From an uncultured Flavobacteriales bacterium (GTDB taxonomy: Bacteria > Bacteroidota > Bacteroidia > Flavobacteriales_D > Sanyastnellaceae): a stretch of 47,252 nucleotides of DNA. The notes below the pieces were generated by a model. The model saw only the letters and a program-made list of their open reading frames with translations, had not been told where the DNA came from and made no database searches. Below, one piece after another: positions 18,330 through 28,018 of the stretch. A program made the translations under genes and the position numbers. The stretch lies in assembly GCA_938085105.1 (NCBI GenBank), contig CALKGK010000016.1, positions 1-47,252 on the forward strand, written 5' to 3'. Within the stretch, counting starts at the first letter, position 1. Every line of letters begins with the position of its first letter.

Positions 18330-18671
18330 ATGAGTCAAAAGAAGTACACTTCGTTTAAGGACTTTTACCCCTACTATCTTTCGGAGCACCGCGAAACGGG
18401 CACGCGGATCACTCATTTTATTGGCACCAGCCTCTTTTTTGTATTTACTGCAGCAGCCATTGTATTGGGAAAGTGGTGGCTCGTGTTGATTGGAATCATT
18501 AGCGCCTACAAGATGGCATGGATTGGCCATTTCTTCATTGAAAAGAACAAACCCGCCACCTTTCAATATCCTTTGTGGAGTTTGATGGGCGACTTCAAAC
18601 TGTATTTTGAAATCCTCGTCTTCAAAGAATCCTTGAATGGGGACGACCCTCAGGACAATGCCGTTTCTTGA
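18330..18671 (+). CDS. Short Mpo1/DUF962-family membrane protein
   Basis: 113 residues. Two or three membrane helices (FIGTSLFFVFTAAAIVLG, WLVLIGIISAYKMAWIG) are framed by the family's His motifs: YLSEHRETGTRITHF at residues 16-30 and WIGHFFIEKNKPATFQYP near 70. Its size and order match the short bacterial DUF962 proteins. By homology with yeast Mpo1 it may be an iron-dependent lipid oxygenase, but this is unproven. It is the last gene of the ATE-like/xth cluster. Its last 22 bases overlap the 3' end of the convergent maltose phosphorylase gene. Confidence 0.85.
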   Translation: MSQKKYTSFKDFYPYYLSEHRETGTRITHFIGTSLFFVFTAAAIVLGKWWLVLIGIISAYKMAWIGHFFIEKNKPATFQYPLWSLMGDFKLYFEILVFKESLNGDDPQDNAVS

Positions 18672-20929
18672 CCGTTGATCACCACTGAAATGGGATCTCC
18701 TTCGAGGAGCAGCACTTTTGTTTCAGAAGCATTCACCTCAACCTGCATCTTTCTCCCTTTGAACATCACCTTAAAGGAATACGCCTCCCAGTGTTTTGGA
18801 ATCATGGTGTTGAAGTGTTGCACACCGTCTTTTACTCGGTAGCCACCAAAACCTTCCACCACAGACATCCAGGTTCCCGCCATGCTCGTAATGTGCAAGC
18901 CTTGATAAGCTTCGTGGTTGTAATCGTCCAAATCCAAACGTGAAGTTCTCAGGTACATCTCATAAGCCTTCTCTTCATAGCCCAAGCGCGCGGCAAGAAC
19001 CACGTGAACGCAGGGACTCAAAGAACTTTCGTGCACCGTAAAGGGTTCGTAAAAGTCGAAATTCTCCTTGATGGTTTCCACATCAAAATGATCTTCGAAG
19101 AGGTAGAGTCCTTGCAGGGTATCTGCTTGTTTGATGTACACCGATCTCAAAATACGGTCCCATGACCACTTTTGGTTGATCGGACGATCTTTGTCTGCCA
19201 ATTCGCTCACTGGAATCAACTCTTTGTCGAGAAAACCATCTTGTTGAAGGAAGACCTTCGAACCCTCTTTTTTGGGGAAGTACATCTTTTCGATGATGTC
19301 TGCCCATCGCTGGGTTTCCTCTTCCTCCTTGAACCTGTATTGGGCACATTTTTGCTGATAGACCACGGAATGAGCATCTTTCAAATAGAGAATGCACTTC
19401 AAGGTGTAAGATAAGCACCACTTTGCGATGTAGTTTGTGTACCAATTATTGTTGACGTTGTTTTCGTACTCATTGGGTCCGGTTACCCCCAACATCACAT
19501 ATCCTTGTTTGCTTTCGGACCAGTTGACCCTTTGCGACCAAAAGCGGGCAATTCCTAGCAGCACATCGAAACCGGATTCAGCGATGTATTCTTTATTGCC
19601 AGTGAAACGCACATAATTGTGGATGGCAAAGGCGATTGCACCATTTCTGTGGATCTCCTCGAAAGTGATTTCCCATTCATTGTGGCACTCCTCTCCTGTC
19701 ATGGTCACCATTGGATACAAAGCTGCTCCATTCACAAAGCCCAACTTTTCTGCATTTTCGATGGCTTTATCGAGTTGTTTGAAACGGTATTTCAGCAACT
19801 GTTTGGACACCTCCTCTGGGTGTGTACTCAGGTAAAAGGGCAAGCAATATGCCTCGGTGTCCCAGTACGTAGACCCCCCGTATTTTTCGCCGGTAAAGCC
19901 TTTCGGACCGATGTTTAAACGAGCATCTTCGCCCGTGTAGGTTTGATTTAAATGAAAAATATTGAATCGAATGCCTTGTTGAGCTTCCACGTCACCATCA
20001 ATAATGATATCGCCATTTTCCCAAATCTTGCTCCAAGCAACTGCGTGCTCTTCAAACATCTTTTGAGCACCTTTTGAAGCTGAACGACGAGCGGCATCTT
20101 GGGCATTTTTAACCAAGTCGGCCACATCGTGATTCATCGAACTTAACAAGCCCACATGCTTTTCAAAACTTGCCGTTTCGCCTTCCTCAAGCACCAAACG
20201 AAACTCTTGTGAAGCATAACTATTACTACTGTTTGCAGCAACTGGCCACACTTCAGCCCCTTTCACTGTGCATTTGCTTTCCATGGCAGCCGACAAAGTG
20301 AAATTGGTTTTCTTCGTGCTTGCTTTTACGTAGGCCGACTCCAATTCCGCCTCAGCGTCCAGCAAGTTCCAGAACTTTTCGTCCCAGTTGGTGTCTTGAT
20401 TTTCTACATCGCTATCGAGGTAAGACACCACCTCGAGTTGAACCGTTTTGCTTGGAGTGATGCTGTATTGAATGCAAGCACAATCATCATCAGCCATGCT
20501 GCAAATTCGTTGTGCCAGTACCTCAATTGAGAAATCTCCTGAAGGCGCCGTAGCCTTGAACGAACGTTGGAGCAAGCCCGATTTCATATCGAGCACCCTT
20601 TCAAAACGGTCTACTTTCCACGTATGAAGGTCCAGTTCAACACCATCAACCTTAACACTTAAGCCGATCCAATTGATGCTGTTAAGCACCTTTGCAAAAT
20701 ATTCAGGATAACCGTTCTTCCACCAACCTACTTTGGTTTTATCGGGGTAATAAATCCCCGCTACGTAGGAACCTTGGTGGTGGTCTCCAGAATAGTGCTC
20801 TTCGAAATTGGCACGTTGACCGAATTGACCATTTCCAATGGAGAAAATGGATTCTGAACTTCTTTGATATTCTGGATGAAAGGAAGATTCAATCACCTTC
20901 CAATCGTTGGCGTCGAGGTACTTGATCAT
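18650..20929 (-). CDS. mapA: Glycoside hydrolase family 65 maltose phosphorylase
   Basis: 759 residues, the usual size for GH65 phosphorylases. It splits maltose with inorganic phosphate into glucose and beta-glucose 1-phosphate, in the cytosol. Visible landmarks: FSIGNGQFGQRANFEE near residue 30, GGSTYWDTEAYCLPFY near 351-366, TGEECHNEWEI near 411, and GVTGPNEYENNV with the general-acid Glu487, the same number as in the Lactobacillus enzyme. There is no signal peptide. It is the last gene of the six-gene operon, 17 bases after pgmB, whose enzyme uses the product. Trehalose or another disaccharide as substrate cannot be excluded from sequence alone, but the GH13/SusCD context favours maltose. 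Confidence 0.92.
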   Translation of the reverse strand: MIKYLDANDWKVIESSFHPEYQRSSESIFSIGNGQFGQRANFEEHYSGDHHQGSYVAGIYYPDKTKVGWWKNGYPEYFAKVLNSINWIGLSVKVDGVELDLHTWKVDRFERVLDMKSGLLQRSFKATAPSGDFSIEVLAQRICSMADDDCACIQYSITPSKTVQLEVVSYLDSDVENQDTNWDEKFWNLLDAEAELESAYVKASTKKTNFTLSAAMESKCTVKGAEVWPVAANSSNSYASQEFRLVLEEGETASFEKHVGLLSSMNHDVADLVKNAQDAARRSASKGAQKMFEEHAVAWSKIWENGDIIIDGDVEAQQGIRFNIFHLNQTYTGEDARLNIGPKGFTGEKYGGSTYWDTEAYCLPFYLSTHPEEVSKQLLKYRFKQLDKAIENAEKLGFVNGAALYPMVTMTGEECHNEWEITFEEIHRNGAIAFAIHNYVRFTGNKEYIAESGFDVLLGIARFWSQRVNWSESKQGYVMLGVTGPNEYENNVNNNWYTNYIAKWCLSYTLKCILYLKDAHSVVYQQKCAQYRFKEEEETQRWADIIEKMYFPKKEGSKVFLQQDGFLDKELIPVSELADKDRPINQKWSWDRILRSVYIKQADTLQGLYLFEDHFDVETIKENFDFYEPFTVHESSLSPCVHVVLAARLGYEEKAYEMYLRTSRLDLDDYNHEAYQGLHITSMAGTWMSVVEGFGGYRVKDGVQHFNTMIPKHWEAYSFKVMFKGRKMQVEVNASETKVLLLEGDPISVVINGQETALS

Positions 20930-20946
20930 TGCAAGTGGTTCTTGTA

Positions 20947-21600
20947 CTATTTAAAACGTTGAATCAAATCGTTGAGGCGAAAATCTTGGAAACCTGGGAT
21001 CACAAAATTTGCCTGATTGAGGTGTTGTTCCTCACCGATGCCTACACATCGAAAGCCACCATCAATGGCCGCCTTGACCCCAGCGCTAGCATCTTCAAAA
21101 ACAACACAATCTTTGGGTTTTAGTCCCATCGCTTCAGCCCCCTTGAGAAATACTTCGGGGTCGGGCTTCGAGAAAGTCACCTTATTCCCATCGATGATGG
21201 CGTCAAACTTGGAGAGCAGTTTGATCCGCTCGAGAATGACTGTAGCATTTCTGCTTGAACTCCCCAAGGCCACCTTCATACCAGCAGCCATAAGCTCATC
21301 GATGAACTCTCCTACTCCAGGAAGAATTTCCTCTTCGTTCATGGACGAAATGTATTGGAGATAGGATTGATTTTTTTTGTCCATGAGCGCCAATTTGGTA
21401 TCGTTGTCCAAATGCAGATTACCCATCTTCAAAATCCGTTCTAGGGAATCGACACGGCTGAGTCCTTTGAGTTGTTCGTTGTCATGCTCGGTGAACTTTA
21501 CACCAATCTCTTTGGCGAGTTCTTGCCAAGCCACAAAATGGTATTTGGCGGAGTCAACAATCACCCCGTCCATATCAAAAATACATGCTTTGATGCTCAT
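20947..21600 (-). CDS. pgmB: Beta-phosphoglucomutase
   Basis: 217 residues, a HAD-superfamily subclass I enzyme of normal length. It converts beta-glucose 1-phosphate to glucose 6-phosphate. Seen: the phospho-acceptor motif FDMDGVIVDS with Asp9 and general acid/base Asp11, a cap region with GLSRVDSLERIL (pattern seen in beta-PGMs), LGSSSRNA, and FSKPDPEVFLKGAEAMGL followed by VVFEDASAGVKAA. It sits 17 bases upstream of the maltose phosphorylase gene and 15 bases downstream of the methylglyoxal-synthase-like gene, the classical mapA-pgmB pairing. Confidence 0.95.
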   Translation of the reverse strand: MSIKACIFDMDGVIVDSAKYHFVAWQELAKEIGVKFTEHDNEQLKGLSRVDSLERILKMGNLHLDNDTKLALMDKKNQSYLQYISSMNEEEILPGVGEFIDELMAAGMKVALGSSSRNATVILERIKLLSKFDAIIDGNKVTFSKPDPEVFLKGAEAMGLKPKDCVVFEDASAGVKAAIDGGFRCVGIGEEQHLNQANFVIPGFQDFRLNDLIQRFK

Positions 21601-21615
21601 AATGTAATGCTTGTT

Positions 21616-22041
21616 TTATTCACTGAGGTCGGCCTCTGTCCTGCTCTTGATCAGCTCAGCGGTTTCTTTTTTAATCAGCCCCAAAATGAGAAGTTCTGCA
21701 CTTGCAGGGTTGGTTGCCAAAGGAATGTTGACGCGGTTACAGGCATTGATGAACGCCGCCACTTCGTCTTGGTAGTCTTGATGGATGTCTGAATCTCGGA
21801 AATAGAGCACCATGGCGATATCTCCTGACTCCACCATCTTTTTCAGTTCCAAGTATCCGCCCGATTTCCCTTCACTCAAGTGAGTGATTTGGAGATCAAT
21901 GTTTGCAGATCTTAGCGACTCCGCCGTCATTCCCGTAGCAATGATTTTTCTCCCCCAGAGCCAATCTTTTCGTTCTTCGAGAAACTCAGCCAGGGTGGGT
22001 TTCATCTTATTGTGCGCAACGACGGCGATGTTTTTGATCAT
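21616..22041 (-). CDS. Methylglyoxal synthase family protein without the catalytic aspartate
   Basis: 141 residues from ATG at 22041, overlapping the TGA of the kinase gene in ATGA; upstream codons belong to that gene. The fold signature is clear: IKNIAVVAHNKMKP, IIATGMTAE, then VNIPLATNPASAELLI. E. coli MgsA makes methylglyoxal from dihydroxyacetone phosphate using Asp71 of GGDQQ; here the aligned segment is SGGYLELKK, with Tyr in place of Asp. Asp20 of VAHDHCK is Asn in VAHNKMK. The later Asp positions (LYFRDSD, HQDYQDE) are approximately kept. Catalysis as in E. coli is therefore doubtful; a triose-phosphate or phosphate sensing role is possible. Its place in a glycolytic operon fits either reading. 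Confidence 0.8.
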   Translation of the reverse strand: MIKNIAVVAHNKMKPTLAEFLEERKDWLWGRKIIATGMTAESLRSANIDLQITHLSEGKSGGYLELKKMVESGDIAMVLYFRDSDIHQDYQDEVAAFINACNRVNIPLATNPASAELLILGLIKKETAELIKSRTEADLSE

Positions 22042-22910
22042 GCGTTTTCTTGTTTCTGGTTGAAGATATACTTCGCGTGGTAATCTGCCAAAGTATAAAT
22101 GGGTTTCTTGATGATATTTCCGAGGATGACCCCCTCTTGTTCGCAAACCAATTGCAGACAATCTTCAAAATAATAGCCCACACTACCAATGAAATGCACA
22201 GGAAGATCTTGCCACCCCTCAAAGCACTTCACATGAATATCGATGAATTTTCGAATTCCCTCTTTCACCCATTCTTTCAAAAGCGGGTGACCGCCATTCT
22301 GGGTGTAAAACTTCATGTAAGAAGCCAGATAAACATTGGCGTTATCCCTGCGATAAACCGCATCGATCATATCGTCCTTGCTCAAATGGTAGGTATTTTC
22401 GAAACGCTCCATCAGTTCTTTTGGCAAACGCTTGTAGAAGTAGTTGGACAAGAGCATTTTCCCGAAGTAAGAACCGGAAGCCTCATCGCCCAAGATATAG
22501 GCCAAAGCAGGAACTTCTTCATACACCTCTTTACCATCAAAAAAGCAGGAATTGGATCCCGTACCGATGATACAAGTGATGTTTGGTCGGCCATCATACA
22601 CCGAAAACGCCGCTCCCACCAAGTCGTGATCCACCACCACTTTTGCATGGGTAAAAACCCTGCTCAAGCCCTCGTGCATGATGTTGCACAAACGCTCTGT
22701 TGACGCACCTGCGCCGTAGAAGAAAACCTGTTCCAAGTTGGCCGCCACCTTCATGATGGCCTCGTTTGAACGAAGGGTTTCCGCAATAAAATCGGCACTG
22801 TGGAAATACGGATTGAGACCGATGGAACGGTATTCGTCCAATCGGTCTCCCTTTTCATTTATCAATAACCAATCGCACTTTGTCGATCCGCTATCCGCAA
22901 TTAAAATCAT
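22038..22910 (-). CDS. BadF/BadG/BcrA/BcrD-type ATPase, probable sugar kinase (N-acetylglucosamine kinase-like)
   Basis: 290 residues with an ASKHA kinase fold. The phosphate-1 loop is LIADSGSTKCDW at the N-terminus, the phosphate-2 region is CIIGTGSNSCFFDG near residue 115, and ILGDEASGSYFGK follows near 138. Bacteroidota proteins of this type are commonly called N-acetylglucosamine kinases. Here the operon (maltose phosphorylase, pgmB, pfkA, gapA) suggests that the substrate is the free glucose released by maltose phosphorolysis, making it a glucokinase; this is inference. The gene starts 18 bases after gapA and its stop overlaps the next start by four bases, so translation is likely coupled. 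Confidence 0.85.
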   Translation of the reverse strand: MILIADSGSTKCDWLLINEKGDRLDEYRSIGLNPYFHSADFIAETLRSNEAIMKVAANLEQVFFYGAGASTERLCNIMHEGLSRVFTHAKVVVDHDLVGAAFSVYDGRPNITCIIGTGSNSCFFDGKEVYEEVPALAYILGDEASGSYFGKMLLSNYFYKRLPKELMERFENTYHLSKDDMIDAVYRRDNANVYLASYMKFYTQNGGHPLLKEWVKEGIRKFIDIHVKCFEGWQDLPVHFIGSVGYYFEDCLQLVCEQEGVILGNIIKKPIYTLADYHAKYIFNQKQENA

Positions 22911-22928
22911 TCTCTTTTCTTAAGTCAA

Positions 22929-24895
<1,967 letters not shown>

Positions 24896-24916
24896 GATAT
24901 GTTGAAATCGAAAAAC

Positions 24917-24924
24917 CGAAGTTA
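24917..24924 (-). promoter_or_regulatory. Possible -7 element of the pfkA operon
   Basis: The minus strand reads TAACTTCG, one mismatch from TAnnTTTG, 22 bases before the pfkA start and touching the edge of the palindrome at 24924-24940. Bound protein there would lie in the spacer between -7 and -33. Tentative. Confidence 0.35.
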
Positions 24925-24940
24925 GTGTATTATTTACACT
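24924..24940. promoter_or_regulatory. Candidate operator (AGTGTA-N5-TACACT palindrome), pfkA/regulator intergenic region
   Basis: AGTGTA TTATT TACACT, a perfect 6+6 inverted repeat in the divergent gap between pfkA and the Nudix regulator. The same GTGT-N7-ACAC core preceded by TTA occurs at 27968-27984 and 30881-30897 before the GH13 and susC genes. It is likely bound by a dimer, for which the Nudix-type regulator is the natural candidate. Confidence 0.6.
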
Positions 24941-24992
24941 TTACTTCATTCAAGGCCGAATTTTCTTGAAAACAGCCTTTGGTTTTGTTTAT

Positions 24993-25000
24993 TAACTTTG
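24993..25000 (+). promoter_or_regulatory. Probable -7 element of the regulator gene
   Basis: TAACTTTG exactly matches TAnnTTTG, 20 bases before the ATG at 25021. A TTG at 24966-24968 is 24 bases upstream, slightly beyond the usual 17-23 spacing. It implies a very short leader and argues against starting translation further upstream. Confidence 0.5.
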
Positions 25001-25020
25001 CCCAATGTAAATCAGACTTT

Positions 25021-25734
25021 ATGGATAAGCAAGCGGTAAACGGGTTAGACATCTCTGTGGATTGTGTGGTATTTGGATTTGATGGAGAAACCTTGAAATT
25101 GCTTTTGATTGAGCAAAGTGCAGGCGCCGACTTCCCAAAAGAGAAGCTTCAAATGGCTTTACCGGGGGATCTTGTTCAAGCGAATGAGGCTTTGGATGAA
25201 AGTGCAGCCCGAGTATTGACAGAGCTTACCTCTTTGGAAGGCATCTACTTGAAGCAATTCCACACCTTTGGAGACCCCAACCGGGTGAAAGGACTGAAAG
25301 ATCAAGATTGGTTGAGAATGTTTCGTGCAAATCCTGATCAGCGCGTGATTACCGTTGGTTATTACAGTTTGGTTCGCATGGAAGACTACCAACCGGAAGC
25401 CGCCAGCTTTGCCGCAAAAGCTTCTTGGATTGATGTGAATGAAATCCCCTCCCTTGCTTTTGACCACAACGAGATTGTTGAAGAAGGCATCAAGACGCTG
25501 CGAGAAGAACTCGACAGCAAACACATTGGTTTTGAACTTCTCCCAGATAAATTTACGCTGGGTCAGCTCCAACTGCTTTACGAAATCATTCTCGACAAAA
25601 AACTCGACAAACGGAACTTCAGAAAGAACATCAAGAAGATGGATCAGGTGATTCCTTTGGACGAAAAACAACAAGGGGTGTTGCACAAGCCTGCACAACT
25701 CTTCCGCTTTGAACGAGACGAGGAATTGAAATGA
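25021..25734 (+). CDS. Nudix-type transcriptional regulator (NrtR/AraR-like)
   Basis: 237 residues from ATG at 25021; an in-frame TTG at 24979 precedes the -7 box and is rejected. Residues about 8-150 form a Nudix domain (SVDCVVFGFDGETLKLLLIEQ, then LPGDLV). The Nudix box is degenerate: where hydrolases have REUxEExGU it reads ARVLTELTSLEG, so it probably senses a ligand rather than hydrolysing one. Residues about 175-237 match the NrtR winged-helix end (FTLGQLQLLYEIIL, LDKRNFRKNIKK). Relatives control NAD or sugar genes, e.g. AraR of Bacteroides. Divergence from the pfkA operon and proximity to GH13/SusCD suggest it controls the alpha-glucan genes. Its stop overlaps the CotH gene start by four bases. 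Confidence 0.88.
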   Translation: MDKQAVNGLDISVDCVVFGFDGETLKLLLIEQSAGADFPKEKLQMALPGDLVQANEALDESAARVLTELTSLEGIYLKQFHTFGDPNRVKGLKDQDWLRMFRANPDQRVITVGYYSLVRMEDYQPEAASFAAKASWIDVNEIPSLAFDHNEIVEEGIKTLREELDSKHIGFELLPDKFTLGQLQLLYEIILDKKLDKRNFRKNIKKMDQVIPLDEKQQGVLHKPAQLFRFERDEELK

Positions 25735-27965
25735 TTCGCCTGCTCACAATCACCGCAGGAATGCTGCTTTATGGTAGTTCCCTTGCACAGCTTTTTCAAG
25801 TGGAGAACAATGCCGCTTTTCTACAAGATGAAATTGCTGAAATACACATAACGCTGGATGCAGACAGTTTGGCCGACATGCTGCTCGAAGAAAACCTCTA
25901 CCTCGACCACGAATACCCCGCCACTTTTGTTTATCGAAGTGAAGGCATTTCAGACACCGTTCCGAACATTGGCTTTCGCTTAAGAGGGAACACTTCCAGA
26001 CAAGCTGGGAAAAAGTCCTTTAAGGTTTCCTTCAACACTTTTGACAACAACCAGAGCTATCGCGGACTGGAAAAAATGAATTTGAACGGAGAGCACAATG
26101 ATGTTTCCATGCTGCGTTCAAAGATTTGTTGGGAGATGCTTCACGAAGCTGATTTGCCGGCTTCGAGAACGAGTCATGTTGCCCTCTACATCAATGAAGC
26201 GTTTCGCGGAGTGTATTTAAACGTGGAGCACATTGACGAAGAATACATCGAAAAACGCTTTGGCAACAACAGTGGGAATCTATACAAGTGCACCTACGGA
26301 AGTAACTTGGAATTTTTAGGAAACAACCCTGAAGCGTACAAACTCAGTCCGTGGGGATCTCGAATTTATGAGTTGAAGACCAACACTGCTGCCGATGATT
26401 ATAGTGATTTGGCCGAATTCATTGGAGTATTGAACGACATCAACAACGAGGATTTCCAATGTGAAATTGAAGCTGTATTGAACGTCAATCACTACCTGAA
26501 AAACCTCGTCTACGAAATCCTTTTTGGCCATTGGGACGGCTATTCCATCAACCAGAACAACTATTACCTTTATAAAAACCCTGCCGATCAACGCTTCTAT
26601 TTTTTGAGTTTTGATTTGGACAATACCCTTGGAGTGGATTTCTTCAATCAGCCTTGGGAAACCTGGAACATCTATCAATGGGAATTTGGGGAGCGTCCGC
26701 TTTACCAAAGCATCATGTCATTTCCCGATTATCGAGCGCGATTCACAGCATATATGGAAGATGCTTTGAATAATGTTTATCAGGAATCGGAGCTCATTTC
26801 CCGCCTCGAAGAAATGCAGGAACTCATTCTCCCTTTTGCCCTTGAAGATGAATACAAAACTTTGGATTACGGCTTCGATAATGTCGACTTTGAAAATGCA
26901 ATTTCGGAGGCTTGGGGCGGACACATCCCCATCGGAATCGCTGATTTTATCGAAGCACGAGCCAACAGCGCATTGGATCAACTCCAAAACAATAACGCTG
27001 ATTTTAGTATTGTATTATCAAACAATAATAGTCTGTCAAACAACAACTTTAGTGTTTTTGCCGAAACCAATGGTGCAAGTGAAGTGCAATTGGAATACTG
27101 GTGGAGCAATACTCCTGAAACCGTCTTTTCGAGTGAAATGCTGAATGACGGTTTGGGCTTTGATTTAATTGCGGGAGATCACTGGTGGACGAGCACCCTT
27201 TTGTTGGATGAAACCGGTGATCAACTTCGCTACCGAGCACGAGCACAATACAACGGCGAATGGAGTGAATGGACTTGCGAAGAAATGGTATGGACGAGCA
27301 AGAGCTCAACCCCTCTTGTCATCAACGAAATCATGCCTTTGAACAATGGTTTTTTGGCCGATGAGTTTGGTGAGTACGACGATTGGTGCGAACTATATAA
27401 TGCGGGAGACCAAGCCATCTTTATTGGAAACAAATACCTCAGCAATAACGCAGAAGAGCCCAACAAATGGAAACTTCCTAACCTCACTCTCGAAGCAGGG
27501 GCTTTTTTGCTACTTTGGCTGGATGATGATGAAGAACAAGGAGTATTTCATGCCGACTTCTCTCTGGACAACAGCGGAGACGAGCTCTATTTGTTTGGAG
27601 TTGAAAGTGGCGAATACCGGCTGATGGACGAGCGTTCCTTTGGAAACATCACCCCAGATCAAAGCATAGGAAGATCGGAAGACGGCGGATCGGAATGGGT
27701 GCTTTTTGAAAATCCGACTCCGAATTCCAGTAACGCAAATGTGAATTCCATCAGCCAAAACGAGTTGAGGGATTGGCAGTTTTACCCAAACCCCGCAAGT
27801 CACCTCCTACACTTCTCTAGTTCCGTTTCAGGAAAGCTTATCAACATTCAAGGAGCCGAATTGATCCGTTTCCAAAACACCAAAACCTTAGATATTTCAA
27901 GCCTTTCGACAGGAATCTATCTCCTCAAGGTACATCATAGGACCTACAGATTGGTGAAATCTTAG
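25731..27965 (+). CDS. T9SS-exported CotH-kinase protein with lamin-tail domain
   Basis: 744 residues. Signal peptide 1-19 (LLYGSSLAQ). The CotH kinase domain spans about 35-410: FRLRGNTSRQAGKKSFKVSF with candidate ATP-contacting Lys95/98, FGHWDGYSINQNNYYLY near 265-281, and FLSFDLDNTLG near 291-301, which resembles the metal-binding loop. A lamin-tail domain lies at about 526-640 (LVINEIMPLN, ADFSLDNSGDELYLF). The T9SS sorting domain (FYPNPASHLL) is at 684-744. CotH of Bacillus spores phosphorylates coat proteins; bacterial exported relatives have unknown targets. The ATGA overlap with the Nudix regulator implies coupled translation, unusual for a surface protein. A role in the glucan system is inferred only from position. 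Confidence 0.88.
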   Translation: MIRLLTITAGMLLYGSSLAQLFQVENNAAFLQDEIAEIHITLDADSLADMLLEENLYLDHEYPATFVYRSEGISDTVPNIGFRLRGNTSRQAGKKSFKVSFNTFDNNQSYRGLEKMNLNGEHNDVSMLRSKICWEMLHEADLPASRTSHVALYINEAFRGVYLNVEHIDEEYIEKRFGNNSGNLYKCTYGSNLEFLGNNPEAYKLSPWGSRIYELKTNTAADDYSDLAEFIGVLNDINNEDFQCEIEAVLNVNHYLKNLVYEILFGHWDGYSINQNNYYLYKNPADQRFYFLSFDLDNTLGVDFFNQPWETWNIYQWEFGERPLYQSIMSFPDYRARFTAYMEDALNNVYQESELISRLEEMQELILPFALEDEYKTLDYGFDNVDFENAISEAWGGHIPIGIADFIEARANSALDQLQNNNADFSIVLSNNNSLSNNNFSVFAETNGASEVQLEYWWSNTPETVFSSEMLNDGLGFDLIAGDHWWTSTLLLDETGDQLRYRARAQYNGEWSEWTCEEMVWTSKSSTPLVINEIMPLNNGFLADEFGEYDDWCELYNAGDQAIFIGNKYLSNNAEEPNKWKLPNLTLEAGAFLLLWLDDDEEQGVFHADFSLDNSGDELYLFGVESGEYRLMDERSFGNITPDQSIGRSEDGGSEWVLFENPTPNSSNANVNSISQNELRDWQFYPNPASHLLHFSSSVSGKLINIQGAELIRFQNTKTLDISSLSTGIYLLKVHHRTYRLVKS

Positions 27966-27967
27966 TT

Positions 27968-27984
27968 AGTGTACGTGCAACACT
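27968..27984. promoter_or_regulatory. Candidate operator before the GH13 amylase gene
   Basis: AGTGTA CGTGC AACACT, an 11-of-12 match to the AGTGTA-N5-TACACT pattern, starting three bases after the CotH stop codon. It ends six bases before the -7 element TATATTTG, so it lies in the -33 to -7 spacer, a position suited to repression. Confidence 0.55.
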
Positions 27985-27990
27985 TTATTG

Positions 27991-27998
27991 TATATTTG
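27991..27998 (+). promoter_or_regulatory. Probable -7 element of the GH13 amylase gene
   Basis: TATATTTG matches TAnnTTTG exactly, 20 bases before the ATG at 28019. A -33 TTTG is not evident; the operator occupies that stretch. Confidence 0.5.
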
Positions 27999-28018
27999 AA
28001 ACTCACCATTAAGAGAAT

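Noticed and set aside
22042-22161. 40-codon upstream extension of the MGS-like protein.
   Set aside because: It overlaps the kinase gene; the ATGA junction and the family start MIKNIAVVAH favour 22041.
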